From: Serinus canaria
Taxonomy: Eukaryota > Chordata > Aves > Passeriformes > Fringillidae
DNA: 64,000 nucleotides
Direction of reading: 5' to 3'
Assembly (NCBI RefSeq): GCF_022539315.1
Contig: NC_066319.1
Coordinates: 27,118,093 to 27,182,092 of the forward strand
This document shows, one piece after another, positions 11,938 through 23,300 of the stretch (position 1 is its first letter; every line of letters begins with the position of its first letter). The notes below the pieces were generated by a model. The model had not been told where the DNA came from, searched no databases, and saw nothing but the letters and a program-made list of their open reading frames with translations. The translations under genes and the position numbers were made by a program.

Positions 11938-13557
11938 TTTATTGAGTCATGTGGCTCCAGGAGATGATGTAGAAAAGAAAATTCCTTATTTCTTGATGTT
12001 ATTTCATTATAGGCAGCTTGCTTTTATTATTAAACTGAAACTATGTAGAAGATAACTTACAGGGTTTTTTTGGTTTCTTGGGAGGGGTGAAGGGAAGTTA
12101 GAATTCTGTTTAGAGCCTCTGCCTTCAAAATCAAGAATGCACATAAGGTATTTTATATATTTAAACTCAGTCAACTTGTTTAGTTTTCAGTTTTTGTCTA
12201 CAGAACAAAGTTACTGTGTGATATACTACATAATTTATGTAATTTAACAAACTTACTTTGCTAAAAGACTACTGTGAATGATGATACCATATTTTAAGTA
12301 GTTCTTTATTCTGCTCAGCTTGTTATAGCTTGAAATTAACTTGATTAGGCTGAGAAGATAAAAAAAGTTTCAGAATAAGTGCATACCAAATTTATTTGGA
12401 AATACTGACTTTATTTTCACTCTGCATCCTGTCTTCACATGAATCACCTTTCAGGTTCAGGGAAGCTATTATTTGAACTGTGCAGATCTTTCCATGTCTC
12501 TCCTTAATCTATCTTATAAGTTTTAAATTATTTTAAAAATTTGTGTACTCAGTTTTAGGGGAGATGTATATGAAGACAGGGCTTTTGATGAAACCTGAAA
12601 ACAACCCTAAGTTGAAATGGCAAGAGGCACTGATTTAAGTACACATCCTATAAGCAAACCTTAGCTCAGGCAATACTCAAAGCTTCTCAGAGCTTTTGAT
12701 CTGTTTTTGCAGTTTGCAATGTAAAAAGAAAATAGAGGAGTTTTGAGTAAGATAGGACAAGGCCGTGGCTGGTTTTCAAGCCATTGCTTTAAAACAGTGT
12801 CTAATTGTGGGTGAATTTTTTTTTAACCAAATCCTTGGAGGCAATCACCTGATCTAAATGAGTCAAATCTCTGCTAGGGTGTTATTTCTTGCTAGTTGAG
12901 CTGTTTTGCTTTAACTTGCACCTTCTATTTGTTGATCACCTTATGCAAAAAGTGAATACCTAGTTAATTACTATGTCTCAGATGAAAAGCAGCAACATTA
13001 ATCCATAGGAAATTAATTGGTTTTTCTTATGAATCCATAGTTTTATTGATTTAGGGGTGAGATTAGGGCTTTTCCTGCACGATACTCTGTTAATGAAGAT
13101 TACGCATCAAATCTTGCCATTTTTCCTTTGTTTCCTAATTTCTTCATCATTTGTTAATGACAGTAAAATAGAATTAGAAAATCTGAGGATATATGCAAAA
13201 AAAAAAGTTTCTTTTGAAAGTAAGAACTCTGCCATCTGAAAATCTCTTTATTCTCAAACCTTCTGTGATTCTGCAGTGACTTAATTCACTGTATGGTACT
13301 GATCAAGAAAATAAGCTAAGTCAGGTTTGGTTCTAGTTTTTGCACATGTTAAAACAAAAAAATCCCCCAAAACATTGACGAGAATAACATTGCCTGGCTT
13401 GTTTGGCTTTAGAGATACATCATTTAAGATATCATTAATGTAACTTCGGGAACTTCTCATCTGTGTATGACTTTTTAGGCCTGATATCTCTATCACACTC
13501 TACTGAACCAGCTTAATAAGTGAGCACACAGACACTCAGATTAAGATTAAATAAATT

Positions 13558-13634
13558 GGAAGAAAACAAGGAAGAAAAGAAAGGGGGAAACAAGGAAAAG
13601 AAAGGAAAGAGAAGACAAAATAAGAGAAGAGCAA
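13558..13634 (+). repeat. Polypurine tract
   Basis: An almost uninterrupted run of A and G on the + strand (GAAGAAAAC, AAAGAAAGGGGG, GGAAAGAGAAG). It is a low-complexity element. Lysine/glutamate-rich or Phe/Leu/Ser-rich frames crossing it are artefacts of composition. Confidence 0.8.
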
Positions 13635-16038
13635 TCCAACCGGATGCTTATTCCCTTTCCAGTAGTCTGGGAGAATCCCTTCAGCTTTATCACACTCAGC
13701 AAATACCCTCCACCTCTCTCACACACTGCAGATGAATTGAGCAGTGTATGTATTTTTGTCCCATTTCCAGTTTGACGGTCAGTAGATCTTATGGCCATAA
13801 TCCATGTTGAAAAAATTTAAGTCAGTATACACAGAGTGTTAATTACACCACTGTGAGCAGTGGTAGAAGTGGAGCTCTTTCCTAGGTCTGCTGGCTGGCA
13901 CCCCGACTGCTTTTTTTATTTGTGGCCTTGCCACAGGATTTTTGTGTGTTTGAGAATAAGCCAGTTTCACACTCTACCTCCAAGTCTTTCAGCTTTAAAA
14001 TGCAATGCAACCTCACCATGAGACTTATTTAGGGTCCAGAACACTTTGGTTAGAATCAATGGCAAAAGAGGCTTTTGATCTCACTGAAGGTTAATAATAG
14101 GATCTTCGTATCTGTAAGGCAGTTTAAGAAACTTGGATGAAAGGTGAAATAATTTAATAAGGGACAACAAGCAAAAAAGTCACTGAATTCTGAGCTTGCT
14201 GAGTTTGCATTGCACGTGGCCTGTCTGTAGATGCAGAATAATATAAAGAGGTAATTACTTAACTTTTTCAAACTGGGGCTGCAGTGGGAAATATAAATCC
14301 TAGGGAGGTCTGTTTTTTATACGCAAAATATGTACCAGCTACAACTTTATGATCATTTAGTTACAGGTCTTAAAATGAGCCGGTGTACTAGACTTCCACC
14401 TGGTTCCTGTTCTTTTTTTGCTTATCTTGCATGCATATATTAAATGCTTTCCTAGAACAGACAAAGTGCTAATCTAACACTGGAAGCTTCTCTCTTTTTT
14501 TGAGAGAGTTGGGAATCTGTCAACCAGGATCATTTCAGAGCAAAGTCCATTGTTTAGTAAACACTGTCAGGATCTCCACGACCACAGAGGAAGATAGTGA
14601 TGTATTTGCAGCCTTATAGGTTTTAATTTTCTTCTTAATTTTACCTTACCTGGAATCTTTTAGTTATCAATCTCCAAAAGTTCAGCTGATCAACATCTGG
14701 AAATAAATGAGCAACTAGATGCACTCAAACCAGAAAAGCAGATTGAACTTGGAGGAAATTTTAATTTTAAGTGTATGTCTTGGACTGCTACCAGAAGCCC
14801 TTTAGAATGTCATTGTTCTTTGGGGAAAATTTGAATGTGGACAAAAAGACCATTAATAAAGACTGTCAAAACATCTGTTAAAAATCTGCAAGTTACAAAA
14901 TATGCATTAAAAAGATAATTAAATAAAGATGGTACAGTCTCAAGTTCTTTATTTTCTCATTTGTAAAATTCATGCAGTAGGCTTAGGCCAGGTATACCTA
15001 CTGGCATATAGCTGGATTTTTTATGTTCGAAGAGAAGAAGCAACGACAAAGACCAACCATTACCTCCACTCTCTTCCTCAGTTCATAGTTAGAGTGTACA
15101 GGAAGATGTTTTCCTTCTCTGGAGAGCAGAGGAGGGAAATGGCAGTTGTGAGCAAGAAAAAAAGGACATTGCTGTTCTGCTCAACTAAGAAGAATGCAGA
15201 AGACCTCTGCCTTTCTCTTCTTCCAAAGGGATCTGCATCCTCCTTTACTTAAGATCAGTGTGTGTCTGCTCCTTTCCAAGTATTCCTAGCTGGACAATAA
15301 TAATATAATCTTGCTCCTTTTTTCTTGGCTGAAACAGTTTTAAACTCTACTGGTTGTGTCTGCCCCAGGCTCACTCTGCTGGGGTAGTGTTGGACCCTTC
15401 CTGCTCATCCAAGGGAACATGACTGCTGTAGGGGCCTTAAGTTTTGGGCAAAACATCTCCAAACGGCTTTGTCTGTGAATATTCAGGAGCTTTTGAACCA
15501 ACCTTCTGGCTAAAGACATCCTGCTACTTAGAGATGTAGTCCCCTAAGAAGCTACTTGAAATAAAGCCAGTAAAGGTACCTATCACCCCATCTTCCCACT
15601 GTTGTTTTTTGAGTTTTGGAGACTGTATTTTTCCTTCATGAATTTGTATTTTGTGAGATTATGATGATGACTGTTGCCTGAAAAACCAGATTTGGCTTAC
15701 TGACAACATAGGTCTTATCCTGCCTCAGGGATTGCCTCTATACCTGTATGTTTCAAGTCCCTGAACTGTAAAGGCATATCTGGACGCATGTCCTTGAGAA
15801 GGAGCAGTCTGGCTGGGATTATAACGGAAATAGTAAAGGGCATTTCAGGCAAAATAGATACAACCCACGGTGTACTTAAAATGGAGGTGGTTTATGCAGT
15901 TCACTTTTTGTTCCGATTGAAAATGTTTCGGGAAGACTGTGGCCTGCAAACTCACTGAGCTAACACCATATCAAGGATAAGGGGCAAATGTCCAGGTGAA
16001 TGCTCTTGTAGTAAATCTGATTTCTAACCCAACTACAG

Positions 16039-16167
16039 CCCAGAAAGGACCAGACGGGGTCATCATTCCCAATAACTACTGTGACTTCTGCCTCGGAGGC
16101 TCCAATATGAACAAAAAAAGTGGCCGGCCTGAGGAACTTGTATCGTGCTCAGACTGTGGGCGCTCTG
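16039..16167 (+). CDS. DPF3: DPF3 exon: first half of PHD finger 1
   Basis: This exon opens the tandem PHD module that in DPF proteins reads acylated and unmodified histone H3 tails. The split codon gives Pro, then [20 protein letters not shown], a linker ([12 protein letters not shown]) and [14 protein letters not shown] and CSDC supply the first four zinc-binding cysteines of PHD1. The acceptor is CAACTACAG before 16039 and the donor GTAGGT follows 16167. The 129-bp exon starts with two bases of a split codon and ends with one base (G). That phase fits both the DPF3a exon at 18996 and the DPF3b exon at 41394, so this is the branch point of isoform choice. The [16 protein letters not shown] stretch is diagnostic of DPF3 rather than DPF2. 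Confidence 0.98.
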
Positions 16168-18718
16168 GTAGGTGACTTCTTCTTGCATCTTTGTTGTACA
16201 AAGGCATTTGTGTGATTTGGTTTTTGCACCTTCTGAAGGTTTTGAAGAAAGGCAGCATATTTGGGAAGGGATAGAAGATGGAATCTTACCTCTTCTCTGT
16301 GTTTGTGGGAGAGGATGACTGAAAAAAATGTATATTATAATCCCCATTGTTGGATTCATATATTTAAGCTTATGAAATAATGAAGTTTTAGTTTATTTAT
16401 TGGCTTTTGGGAACATTGGTTCATGTACTAGCTGTTCTTCACATGGAAGGAGAAAATCCTACGACAATTTTACAGAATGGTCTCTGTCTTTAAATGCTGT
16501 AATTACAACTATAAATTACTTACAAGATTTATGAAAGTTGCATGACAAGCATTCCCATTGATTACACATTTCATGCATTTCTTCATCCAAAAAAGAAAGA
16601 GGGAGAAAATTACAGGGTAGGTATGGGGCTAGCTGTCAAGAATTATCCTCTTACAAGATGACTATCATTAGTTTTGTCTAAAAAGGTTTTTATTTCTCCC
16701 TTCCCTTCTCTCTTTTTAAATGTAAGCAATTGTGTCTTTCCCATTCCCATTTTGAGCTGTCTTTATTTCTGGGCTGTTGTTTTCTTCCTTCCTTTCTTAC
16801 TTTTTTTTTCTTTCTTTTCTTTATCTTTTTTTTTTTTTGGAAAATTTTATACCAGCTGAACAGTTATTTATAGCTCATATAGGAGGTAGTGGTGGTGGTA
16901 GATGGAACTGGGAGACCTTTAACAACTGCATATTCCAGAACTGGTCCAAATTTCCACTTGTGATATTTTTGTTTCGTGGTGATACTAGTGGTAATAAAAT
17001 GGTGATATAGAAATCTGAAAACCAAGGAGGCCTTGAAATTCAGTATGAATGCTGCTCCTTCTATACTGTAGTCACTGAAAGATGTCTGTTGCTTCATGGC
17101 TGAAATGTGATGTGGAATGTTCTCATGCCAAGGAAATGGCCTTTTTATGCTCCTGCTGAAATTTATAGTAAGCCTATTAGCACATTCAATGGGAGAACGA
17201 TTAGACTCTCTCTGAAATTGCCTTCTGCAGTTGTTGTGACCTCTGAAGACATTGTGAAATAAGACTGGTCACCAGAGGATCAATGGCAACTCCTTTGGTT
17301 TTCTCCAGGGGCATCCTTACGAATGCTGTGCAGTCAGAGACATGGACCTTTTAGTGTACACGTGATTGCTTCTACTAACTGAAGGGGAAAGTCCATGGGG
17401 TCTGTGGTGCCATCTTGGAAGATTATTGCCCTTTGCCTTGATTGTTATATTTCAATATAACTAATTTCAGCATTGTCCTGATATGGCACAGTGAGATGGA
17501 GCCATATTTTATTGCTACTTAAACATTGCTATTGTGGTTGTATTAGATTGCAACACAAATATATAAATTCTCTTGATTCCTTAGTGTGATAGAACAAGTA
17601 GATCAGCCTGTAGCCTAAACTGTGCCAAATCAGTTCCATTAAATGCTATCCTTGTACAAATTCTGACCCACTTGGGTCATTCATAGGGTCTGCAATGCTG
17701 TGACTGATGTGTGATGAAACTGATTAAGGTATAACCACACACTAATCTCTAAACTAAAACAATGAAACCTCTTTGGTGTCTGCCATCTTTCTCTTTTATA
17801 ATAATGGAGAATATTTTCATTACACTGAAAGAGAGATCATGGAAATTATATTGCTTCTTCTGTTCACAAAGTCAGTAAAATTACATTTCTACAATATTTT
17901 ATCTACTATTTATTTTGTTATATCTTTTTTTTTTTTTTTTTTGTGAACAGGATTTCCTTCTTTCTGTCTCAAGCTATGCAGTGTATTGTTATATGGCTGA
18001 TTCCTGTAGCTGGAGCAGGGACCCAACAGTTGGTTGCTTAATTACATGCTACTGTTTGTGAATAACAAAATAGCTGTTCCCTAAAATCTCACACTTCAAA
18101 TTTGCTGGGGCAAAAGAGATATCTTTTTCTCTACCATCCCTAAAGAGGGAATTTGGAGGTCATACTATTAATCACATAAAAAGTTTGTCTGAGAGAGAAA
18201 ACAAACCTCAATTTCACAGATTTCAGCATTTGACTTCTCTTTTTAGGAGTCTTCTTATGGTTGTTGTTGCCGTTATTGGTATTGTGTGGAGAATTTCCTG
18301 TTCCATCTTGAAAGTTGGATTGACTCACACAAATTTGCACTTTCCAGTGTTTCCCAAGATGGGTTACTTCTCAGTTGTTTTAGTTGTTGAACTGTATATA
18401 TTAGTTTTGGATTTTTTTATTTTTGAAGGACATGCCATGAAATTTGTATTAAAGTATTGTTTTAGATACTTTCACTTAGTCTTCTAAATGTATTTAATTT
18501 TGTCTAAGGAGGAGGTTCTTTAGGATCAGGTGAAGAACAGGGATAAAAAGTAGTCCTGAGGTTGATGAGGTATCTAATGCTTACATTTCTATAGCAGAAA
18601 ATTTGTGACTGTTGATGCCATTGTGCTTAGAGCTAACAGTGTCTCGTTACTTACATGGTCTAAAAATATTTTAAAATTGATCTAAGTAATCATGAGGAAA
18701 TATTTTACTGTCTTTTGA

Positions 18719-18765
18719 AGAGAGGAAAACATGATTAACCCTTTCGCTGCTGTAGCTATGGGCAC
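18719..18765 (+). promoter_or_regulatory. DPF3: Intronic complementary box A
   Basis: The core ATTAACCCTTTCGCTGC (18734-18750) is the exact reverse complement of 41229-41245. Upstream, AGAGGAAA (18721-18728) is complementary to TTTCCTCT (41252-41259). Downstream, GGGCAC (18760-18765) is complementary to GTGCCC (41222-41227). All three helices are in the same antiparallel order, separated by a 5x6 and a 9x1 internal loop. The box ends about 230 nt before the DPF3a exon. Inferred role: a long-range RNA duplex with box B that controls terminal-exon choice. It could instead be an inverted copy of an old dispersed repeat. Confidence 0.6.
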
Positions 18766-18910
18766 CTGTGGTGTTTGTAGATTTTTTCCTAGGAAAGAGG
18801 AACCGATCCTTTGTTACTTTTCTCACTGCAGTTCTACCTCTATGCTATGTTGTTGGGGTGCGCGGGCACATACAAGCACACACCTATGAGCTTGATAGTC
18901 TGACTTGCTT

Positions 18911-18950
18911 AATGATAATGAAAATGATGAAAAAAATGATGATGATGATG
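18911..18950 (+). repeat. GAT/ATG-type trinucleotide repeat before the DPF3a exon
   Basis: An imperfect ATGATAATGAAAATGATG stretch leads into four to five tandem GAT units. It lies 46-85 nt upstream of the DPF3a acceptor, where a pyrimidine tract or branch region would be expected. Its length may vary between individuals. Confidence 0.8.
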
Positions 18951-18995
18951 CCTGTTGCTTAACCCATGTGCTGATATATTCATCATACATGTCAG

Positions 18996-19192
18996 CTCAT
19001 TTGGGAAGAGAAGGCAGGAGGGACGAAGCAGCGCCAGCACGCACTACGGAGGACTTGTTCGGTTCCACGTCAGAAAGCGACACCTCGACCTTTCATGGCT
19101 TTGACGAGGACGATGCAGAAGAGCCTCTCTTGAGCCGAGGAGGTGGCTGTGGTGGCAGGTCTCCCTCTGCAGACAAAAAGGGCGGCTGCTAA
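18996..19192 (+). CDS. DPF3: DPF3 alternative terminal exon (DPF3a isoform tail)
   Basis: Spliced from 16167, this exon gives 65 isoform-specific residues and a TAA stop (19190-19192). The tail starts AHLGREGRRDEAAPARTTED, continues through an acidic, serine-rich block (LFGSTSESDTSTF, then HGFDEDDAEE) and ends SPSADKKGGC. This is the known DPF3a tail type, which replaces the second half of PHD1 and all of PHD2. The protein therefore loses the double-PHD histone reader but can keep the N-terminal BAF-binding part. STSESD followed by acidic residues is a good casein kinase 2 context; CK2 phosphorylation of DPF3a in heart muscle is reported in the literature. The Gly/Cys-rich segment after the acidic block (SRGGGCGGR) seems less conserved. 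The acceptor is ACATGTCAG before 18996, in phase with the PHD1 exon. Confidence 0.95.
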
Positions 19193-19740
19193 AATAACTA
19201 AAAAGACACAAACTCTGAGCTGTCCTTTTCACTACTAAGAATATTATTACATTTTTCGTTTTTGGTTTTTTTTTTTTTTTTAATTTTAGGTCCTCTTGGG
19301 TTTTTGGTTGGTTGTTTTTTTCCCTCCTTCCCCCCCCTTTTTTTTTTTTAATTTTAATTTTTGTAATTTTTGTTATGTTTTCCCTGTGGGGTGTACACTG
19401 AAAGCACAAGCATTTAAAGCTCTTGACAACTACTTTGAAGAGACAGAAGGTTTTTTATTTTCCTGTTTTGTTTTTTTTTCTTTCTCTTTTTTTTTTTCAT
19501 TTTAATTTGGTTTTATCACACCTCCCCTCCTTATCTTTCTCTTTGGAAACATAAAAAGTGGATTTAATATTTTTTTTAATAGTGAGCAGAGTTGATTTTC
19601 TTGTCTTTTAATATATATATATATCTGCAAACCACAAAAAATACAGATGGGTTGGAGAACAGAAAGTAAACCCAAATAGTTTTTTTTAATTATTATTATT
19701 ATTTATATATTCTATGTATTATTAGAAAAACTACTTTTTA

Positions 19741-19746
19741 AATAAA
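19741..19746 (+). promoter_or_regulatory. Candidate polyadenylation signal for DPF3a
   Basis: An exact AATAAA hexamer about 550 nt after the DPF3a stop. The downstream sequence is A-rich rather than GT-rich, which weakens it as a cleavage site. Confidence 0.35.
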
Positions 19747-20018
19747 AAAATAGAAAAAAAAAACAACAAAAAAACAACGGATGTCCACTTGATAATAGAA
19801 CTGTTTCTAGAGAACCACTGTGGGTGGACTCTATCAAGGGACAAGGAAACCCTTGATGTGACGGCATCTGCGTCTTGAGATTTTGCACTTACTGTAGCAT
19901 GTGAAGTCTGGCTCTTCTCGTACATCTGCTACGCCACAGCCTGAAAATGCAAGCAGCACCATCGAAGACCATGGCCTTGGGGAACACATTTCCATCTCCT
20001 TTGGACACCTTTACACTC

Positions 20019-20024
20019 AATAAA
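20019..20024 (+). promoter_or_regulatory. Candidate polyadenylation signal for DPF3a
   Basis: An exact AATAAA hexamer about 830 nt after the stop, followed within 30-60 nt by T/C-rich sequence and then a long T-rich run (about 20068-20085). It is the most plausible of the three hexamers near this exon; another AATAAA lies at 20337-20342. Confidence 0.5.
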
Positions 20025-20360
20025 TCTCCTCTCTGCATCCCTTCATGTCTTCCCCACACTGTTCCACTTTTTTTTCTTTTCCTTCACCTTTCACTTGATG
20101 GACAACCATTTCCAAGCATAGGGATGGAATATGAATGGCAAGTCATAGACATCGCAAAAAAAAACAAAAGGAGGAGCAGAATCCTGGAAGAAATGACATG
20201 GAAAAATACCTCACCTATACTTTTCTTTCCATTTTTAAATTTCAATTCAGAGCATTTTTTCCTGTGTTGCCCTGTATTTTTTCTCTCTGTAGTGTCTCAC
20301 AAGACACTTTATTTGCTTTTTAATGGCTTCTTTTGAAATAAACCAAAGCAATACTAATTA

Positions 20361-23300
20361 AAGTTCCAAGGGCAATGGAGAAGAGAGTGACTTCCTTCCC
20401 AGCGACTTTCCCAGAGAGGAGGAAACATCCAGCAGGATTTGAAAGGTATGTCTGAGCTGAAATGTCTTTCACCCAATTGTGAAATTTCTTGCCTTGGCTT
20501 TTCAGCAGACTCCTGACTGAGCTTTGTTGTAGCAGCAAGTCCCATAGATTAAATTGCATTACACGTATGTGCCACATTCATGCCCCTGTTGAAACTAATG
20601 GAAGTTTTGTGAGAGCAGGATCCACACTTGCATACAGTCAGAGGTGATGCAAAAGGAGACAATATGTAGTTCTGTTTTGCTGTCCTAGTGCAGGCAAAAA
20701 TCTCCCTGGAGCAGGGGCAAGGTTAAGTTCTAAAGATCTATTTTTTACTAATGTACGTAACGCAAAGAGGGGGAAATCCTGACCTGATTAAAAGCAAAGG
20801 CAAAAGAGACATTTCTCTGGACAGTGCCTAATCCTTAAACTGTAGGTGTGTGTTATTGATACCAGAGTAAAAGCCTTAGCCTTGCGATATGGAATTTGGA
20901 TATGTACAATGAAACAAGCCAGACCAAATGGACTCCATTTTCCCTGCTTCTTTGCTAGGGTAGTCTGTCTGTGAGAGCAATTTCAACTTCCTCCCCCACC
21001 TTCCAACCTTGTAGAAAAAGAGAAACAATTCAGTCTCTTGACTTTTTTATTCTCTTTAGACATGGAAAGAGCAGTGGCTAAATTCTGCTTTTAGGTATGC
21101 AGGCATAAATCCAGAATATGAACTAACTGATGTCTAGATTACATTAATACTCTGCCTTCAGGATGCTGTTAGAAAACATTACAAGTACCTCTGTATGTGT
21201 ACATCAAAGGACAGTGCATGCCAGAGCCATGCACTCTTGCCTGGAGAAAGCCTTGTTTAAGCTTTCCCCATTTTGACAATTCTTTTCTGTTGCTATTGTG
21301 TTACTCCTGATTTATTATAACTAATCAAGTGTCAAATCAATTATATTTTGATGTAATGCTGTCAATGAGAAATGTGCTTTAACTGATAAAAACGTTCATT
21401 TCTTCCACAACCAGTCCTTTTTTTTCTCCAAAACAGTGCGAGATAAATAGATAATGTTTTGCTACTCTTCTGTATTCACTAAAATTCAGTCCTTGCAGCA
21501 CCTGAATTAGGTTGCTGAAAACCTACCCAAGTACATCTTTCTGAAGAACTCCCATCACTGTATAAACTACAGAGCAGGCATACTCTAAATGGAGTTTTTC
21601 CAAGTGGAGTCCTTAACATTGTCTTTTGTGAGCCATGCCTAACGCATTGTGGGCTCTTTTGGAATACAAACAATAATCAGATGCCCATAATTCATTAAGT
21701 CTTGAATTAGTTTCACAAATGCAGTTACTATAACAATGCATACAGTCTTAATCCTTTTGCAATCAAACCACCCATCTTTGTGACAACTAAGTGACTAACT
21801 ACCCCTTTCTGAGGGTAGCACAGTACCTTCAGAAAGAAGCCATAACAGCTCAGGAAGTGCATAAAAATTGCCAGCTGACATTTATTACAGATAGCATAGA
21901 AAATATCTTCACAGCTATATATATCATTAATGTGTATATGGATGCTCACTCATTCAATATAGTCCTAAAAGACCAAGTAAGATAAAATTAATTCACTTTT
22001 ATGTAGTGAGAGTAGTTCTTGGATTCCTCAAGATGCCTTATGAGATTGAGATAACCAACATGAGTTTAGTCCAGCAGGATGAGCAGTGTGGTGGTGACCA
22101 TAGGAAGGCATTGGTCATAGTGAGGAAATTAGGATGTAGAGTTGGAAGCTAAAAGAGTACTTGTTTAAGCTAGGTTGTAAAGTGGAGTTAATGGTGAATA
22201 TGGCATGGAGTGATACTATGGAAATAAATATTCTCAGGATATGTAGTGCTGGAGTGAAGGCTGGGAACAAGGAAAGAAGGTTGGTAGTTTCTGAGTCGAT
22301 GGAAGATGAAAGCAAAGCAAAGGGGCTGCTAGACAAGACCCTCTCATGAGGGGAAGATGACAATGTTAATGAGGCAGAAAATATACAGGAGAATGTTTCA
22401 TAAGTGCAATTAAAAAAACAAAATAAAGGACTCTGACACTAGCATAATCAACTCAGAAATGAGAGAACTGCACAGTATCAATTGTATCTTAAAAGGGCAC
22501 GTAGGTCCCAAACCTAGGGAGGCATAAAAAAAGTTTGCAATGTGAATTCTCTTTTGTAACTAAACATTTATCTTTGAAATCAGAATGAAATGTGATGCTC
22601 TTTATTTACCAGTGATTTCAGCAGTTCGATGAAACTTTCTGTTCTTTATAAATACTTCGAAGGTGTATCCCTTCAATTAATCACAACCCTGGCTATTCCA
22701 GTTCTCCTCCAGAGATGTCCTTCTTATTACAGGAAGGTTGGCACAAGACTTTCCAAAGAGTCTCCTGAAACACATGTTCCCAACAAACCACATATCAAAA
22801 TAAGACAACCCCAATGTGAAATGTGAACAAAGGGGTGTTTCCTTTCAGGCCCTTAATGCAGACTTTTCTATGTTAAATCACATAAGCTGTCTCCTCAGGC
22901 ACCTTTCCACTGCTCCATACTAAAGGATTTTCAAAAACACACATAGTTTCTGGAGTCCTCCTCTGCTAACTCTGATTCACAGATGAGAGCAGGAGAATAA
23001 AGGAAGAGGCATGCTGCTCAAGCAGCTTATAAGGGAGAGGAAAGGCTACATGGAGTGGGCACTGATCCTTAGCCTATTCCCTTTTGAGGCATTTAATTAG
23101 TTAAAATTTTAGCAGGGACAGACCTCAGCTCTTCCACGAAAACAGTATAAAAGTTCAAGCATGATATTATACATTGGCATAGAAGTTAAAAAGTAAAAGG
23201 AGAAACAGGCATGTGATAGAAGAGGAATGGAACTGAAATCTGACTTGCTTCACTTTGCATCTCTTCCCTTCACCCAGACACCCCCCTGTTTTGTGGGCTG

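Larger units (their letters stand above)
4296..16038 (+). other. DPF3: DPF3 intron between the C2H2 and PHD1 exons
   Basis: About 11.7 kb with no recognisable coding exon. Contents seen: a G-rich quadruplex-type tract (6483-6527), a 9-bp perfect hairpin with a 3-nt loop (GAGAAGCAC at 8889-8897, GTGCTTCTC at 8901-8909), a short CpG-dense island (about 10770-10915), two abutting inverted repeats (11898-11937) and a polypurine tract (about 13558-13634). The rest is AT-rich DNA without clear interspersed repeats. Open frames at 10317-10766 and 11100-11564 look like by-products of the GC-rich or low-complexity sequence. The acceptor at the end is TTTCTAACCCAACTACAG, with a branch-point-like CTAAC. 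Confidence 0.85.
16168..18995 (+). other. DPF3: DPF3 intron between the PHD1 exon and the DPF3a terminal exon
   Basis: No exon is recognised. Contents: a pyrimidine-rich tract (about 16780-16840), an exact MEF2-type consensus TTATTTATAG (16864-16873), a poly-T run (about 17925-17942), intronic complementary box A (18719-18765) and a GAT/ATG-type repeat (18911-18950). The final acceptor region lacks a long pyrimidine tract. It has branch-point-like TTAAC (18959-18963) and CTGAT (18971-18975) upstream of CATGTCAG. Confidence 0.85.
19193..20360 (+). other. DPF3: DPF3a 3' untranslated region (end uncertain)
   Basis: After the stop the sequence is T-rich low complexity (19264-19500) with a short TA repeat (about 19610-19624). 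It then becomes more complex, with CpG-containing sequence at about 19780-20000. This part includes a perfect 8-bp hairpin, ATCAAGGG (19833-19840) with CCCTTGAT (19850-19857). AATAAA occurs at 19741, 20019 and 20337. The 20019 signal is followed by T/C-rich sequence and seems the best supported; the first is followed by A-rich DNA that could cause false priming in cDNA. The 3' boundary given here is an estimate. Confidence 0.6.

Noticed and set aside
16674..16859. Hydrophobic Phe/Leu-rich frames resembling membrane segments (also near 2939-3229, 19296-19505 and 62990-63226)
   Set aside because: Translations of poly-T and pyrimidine tracts.
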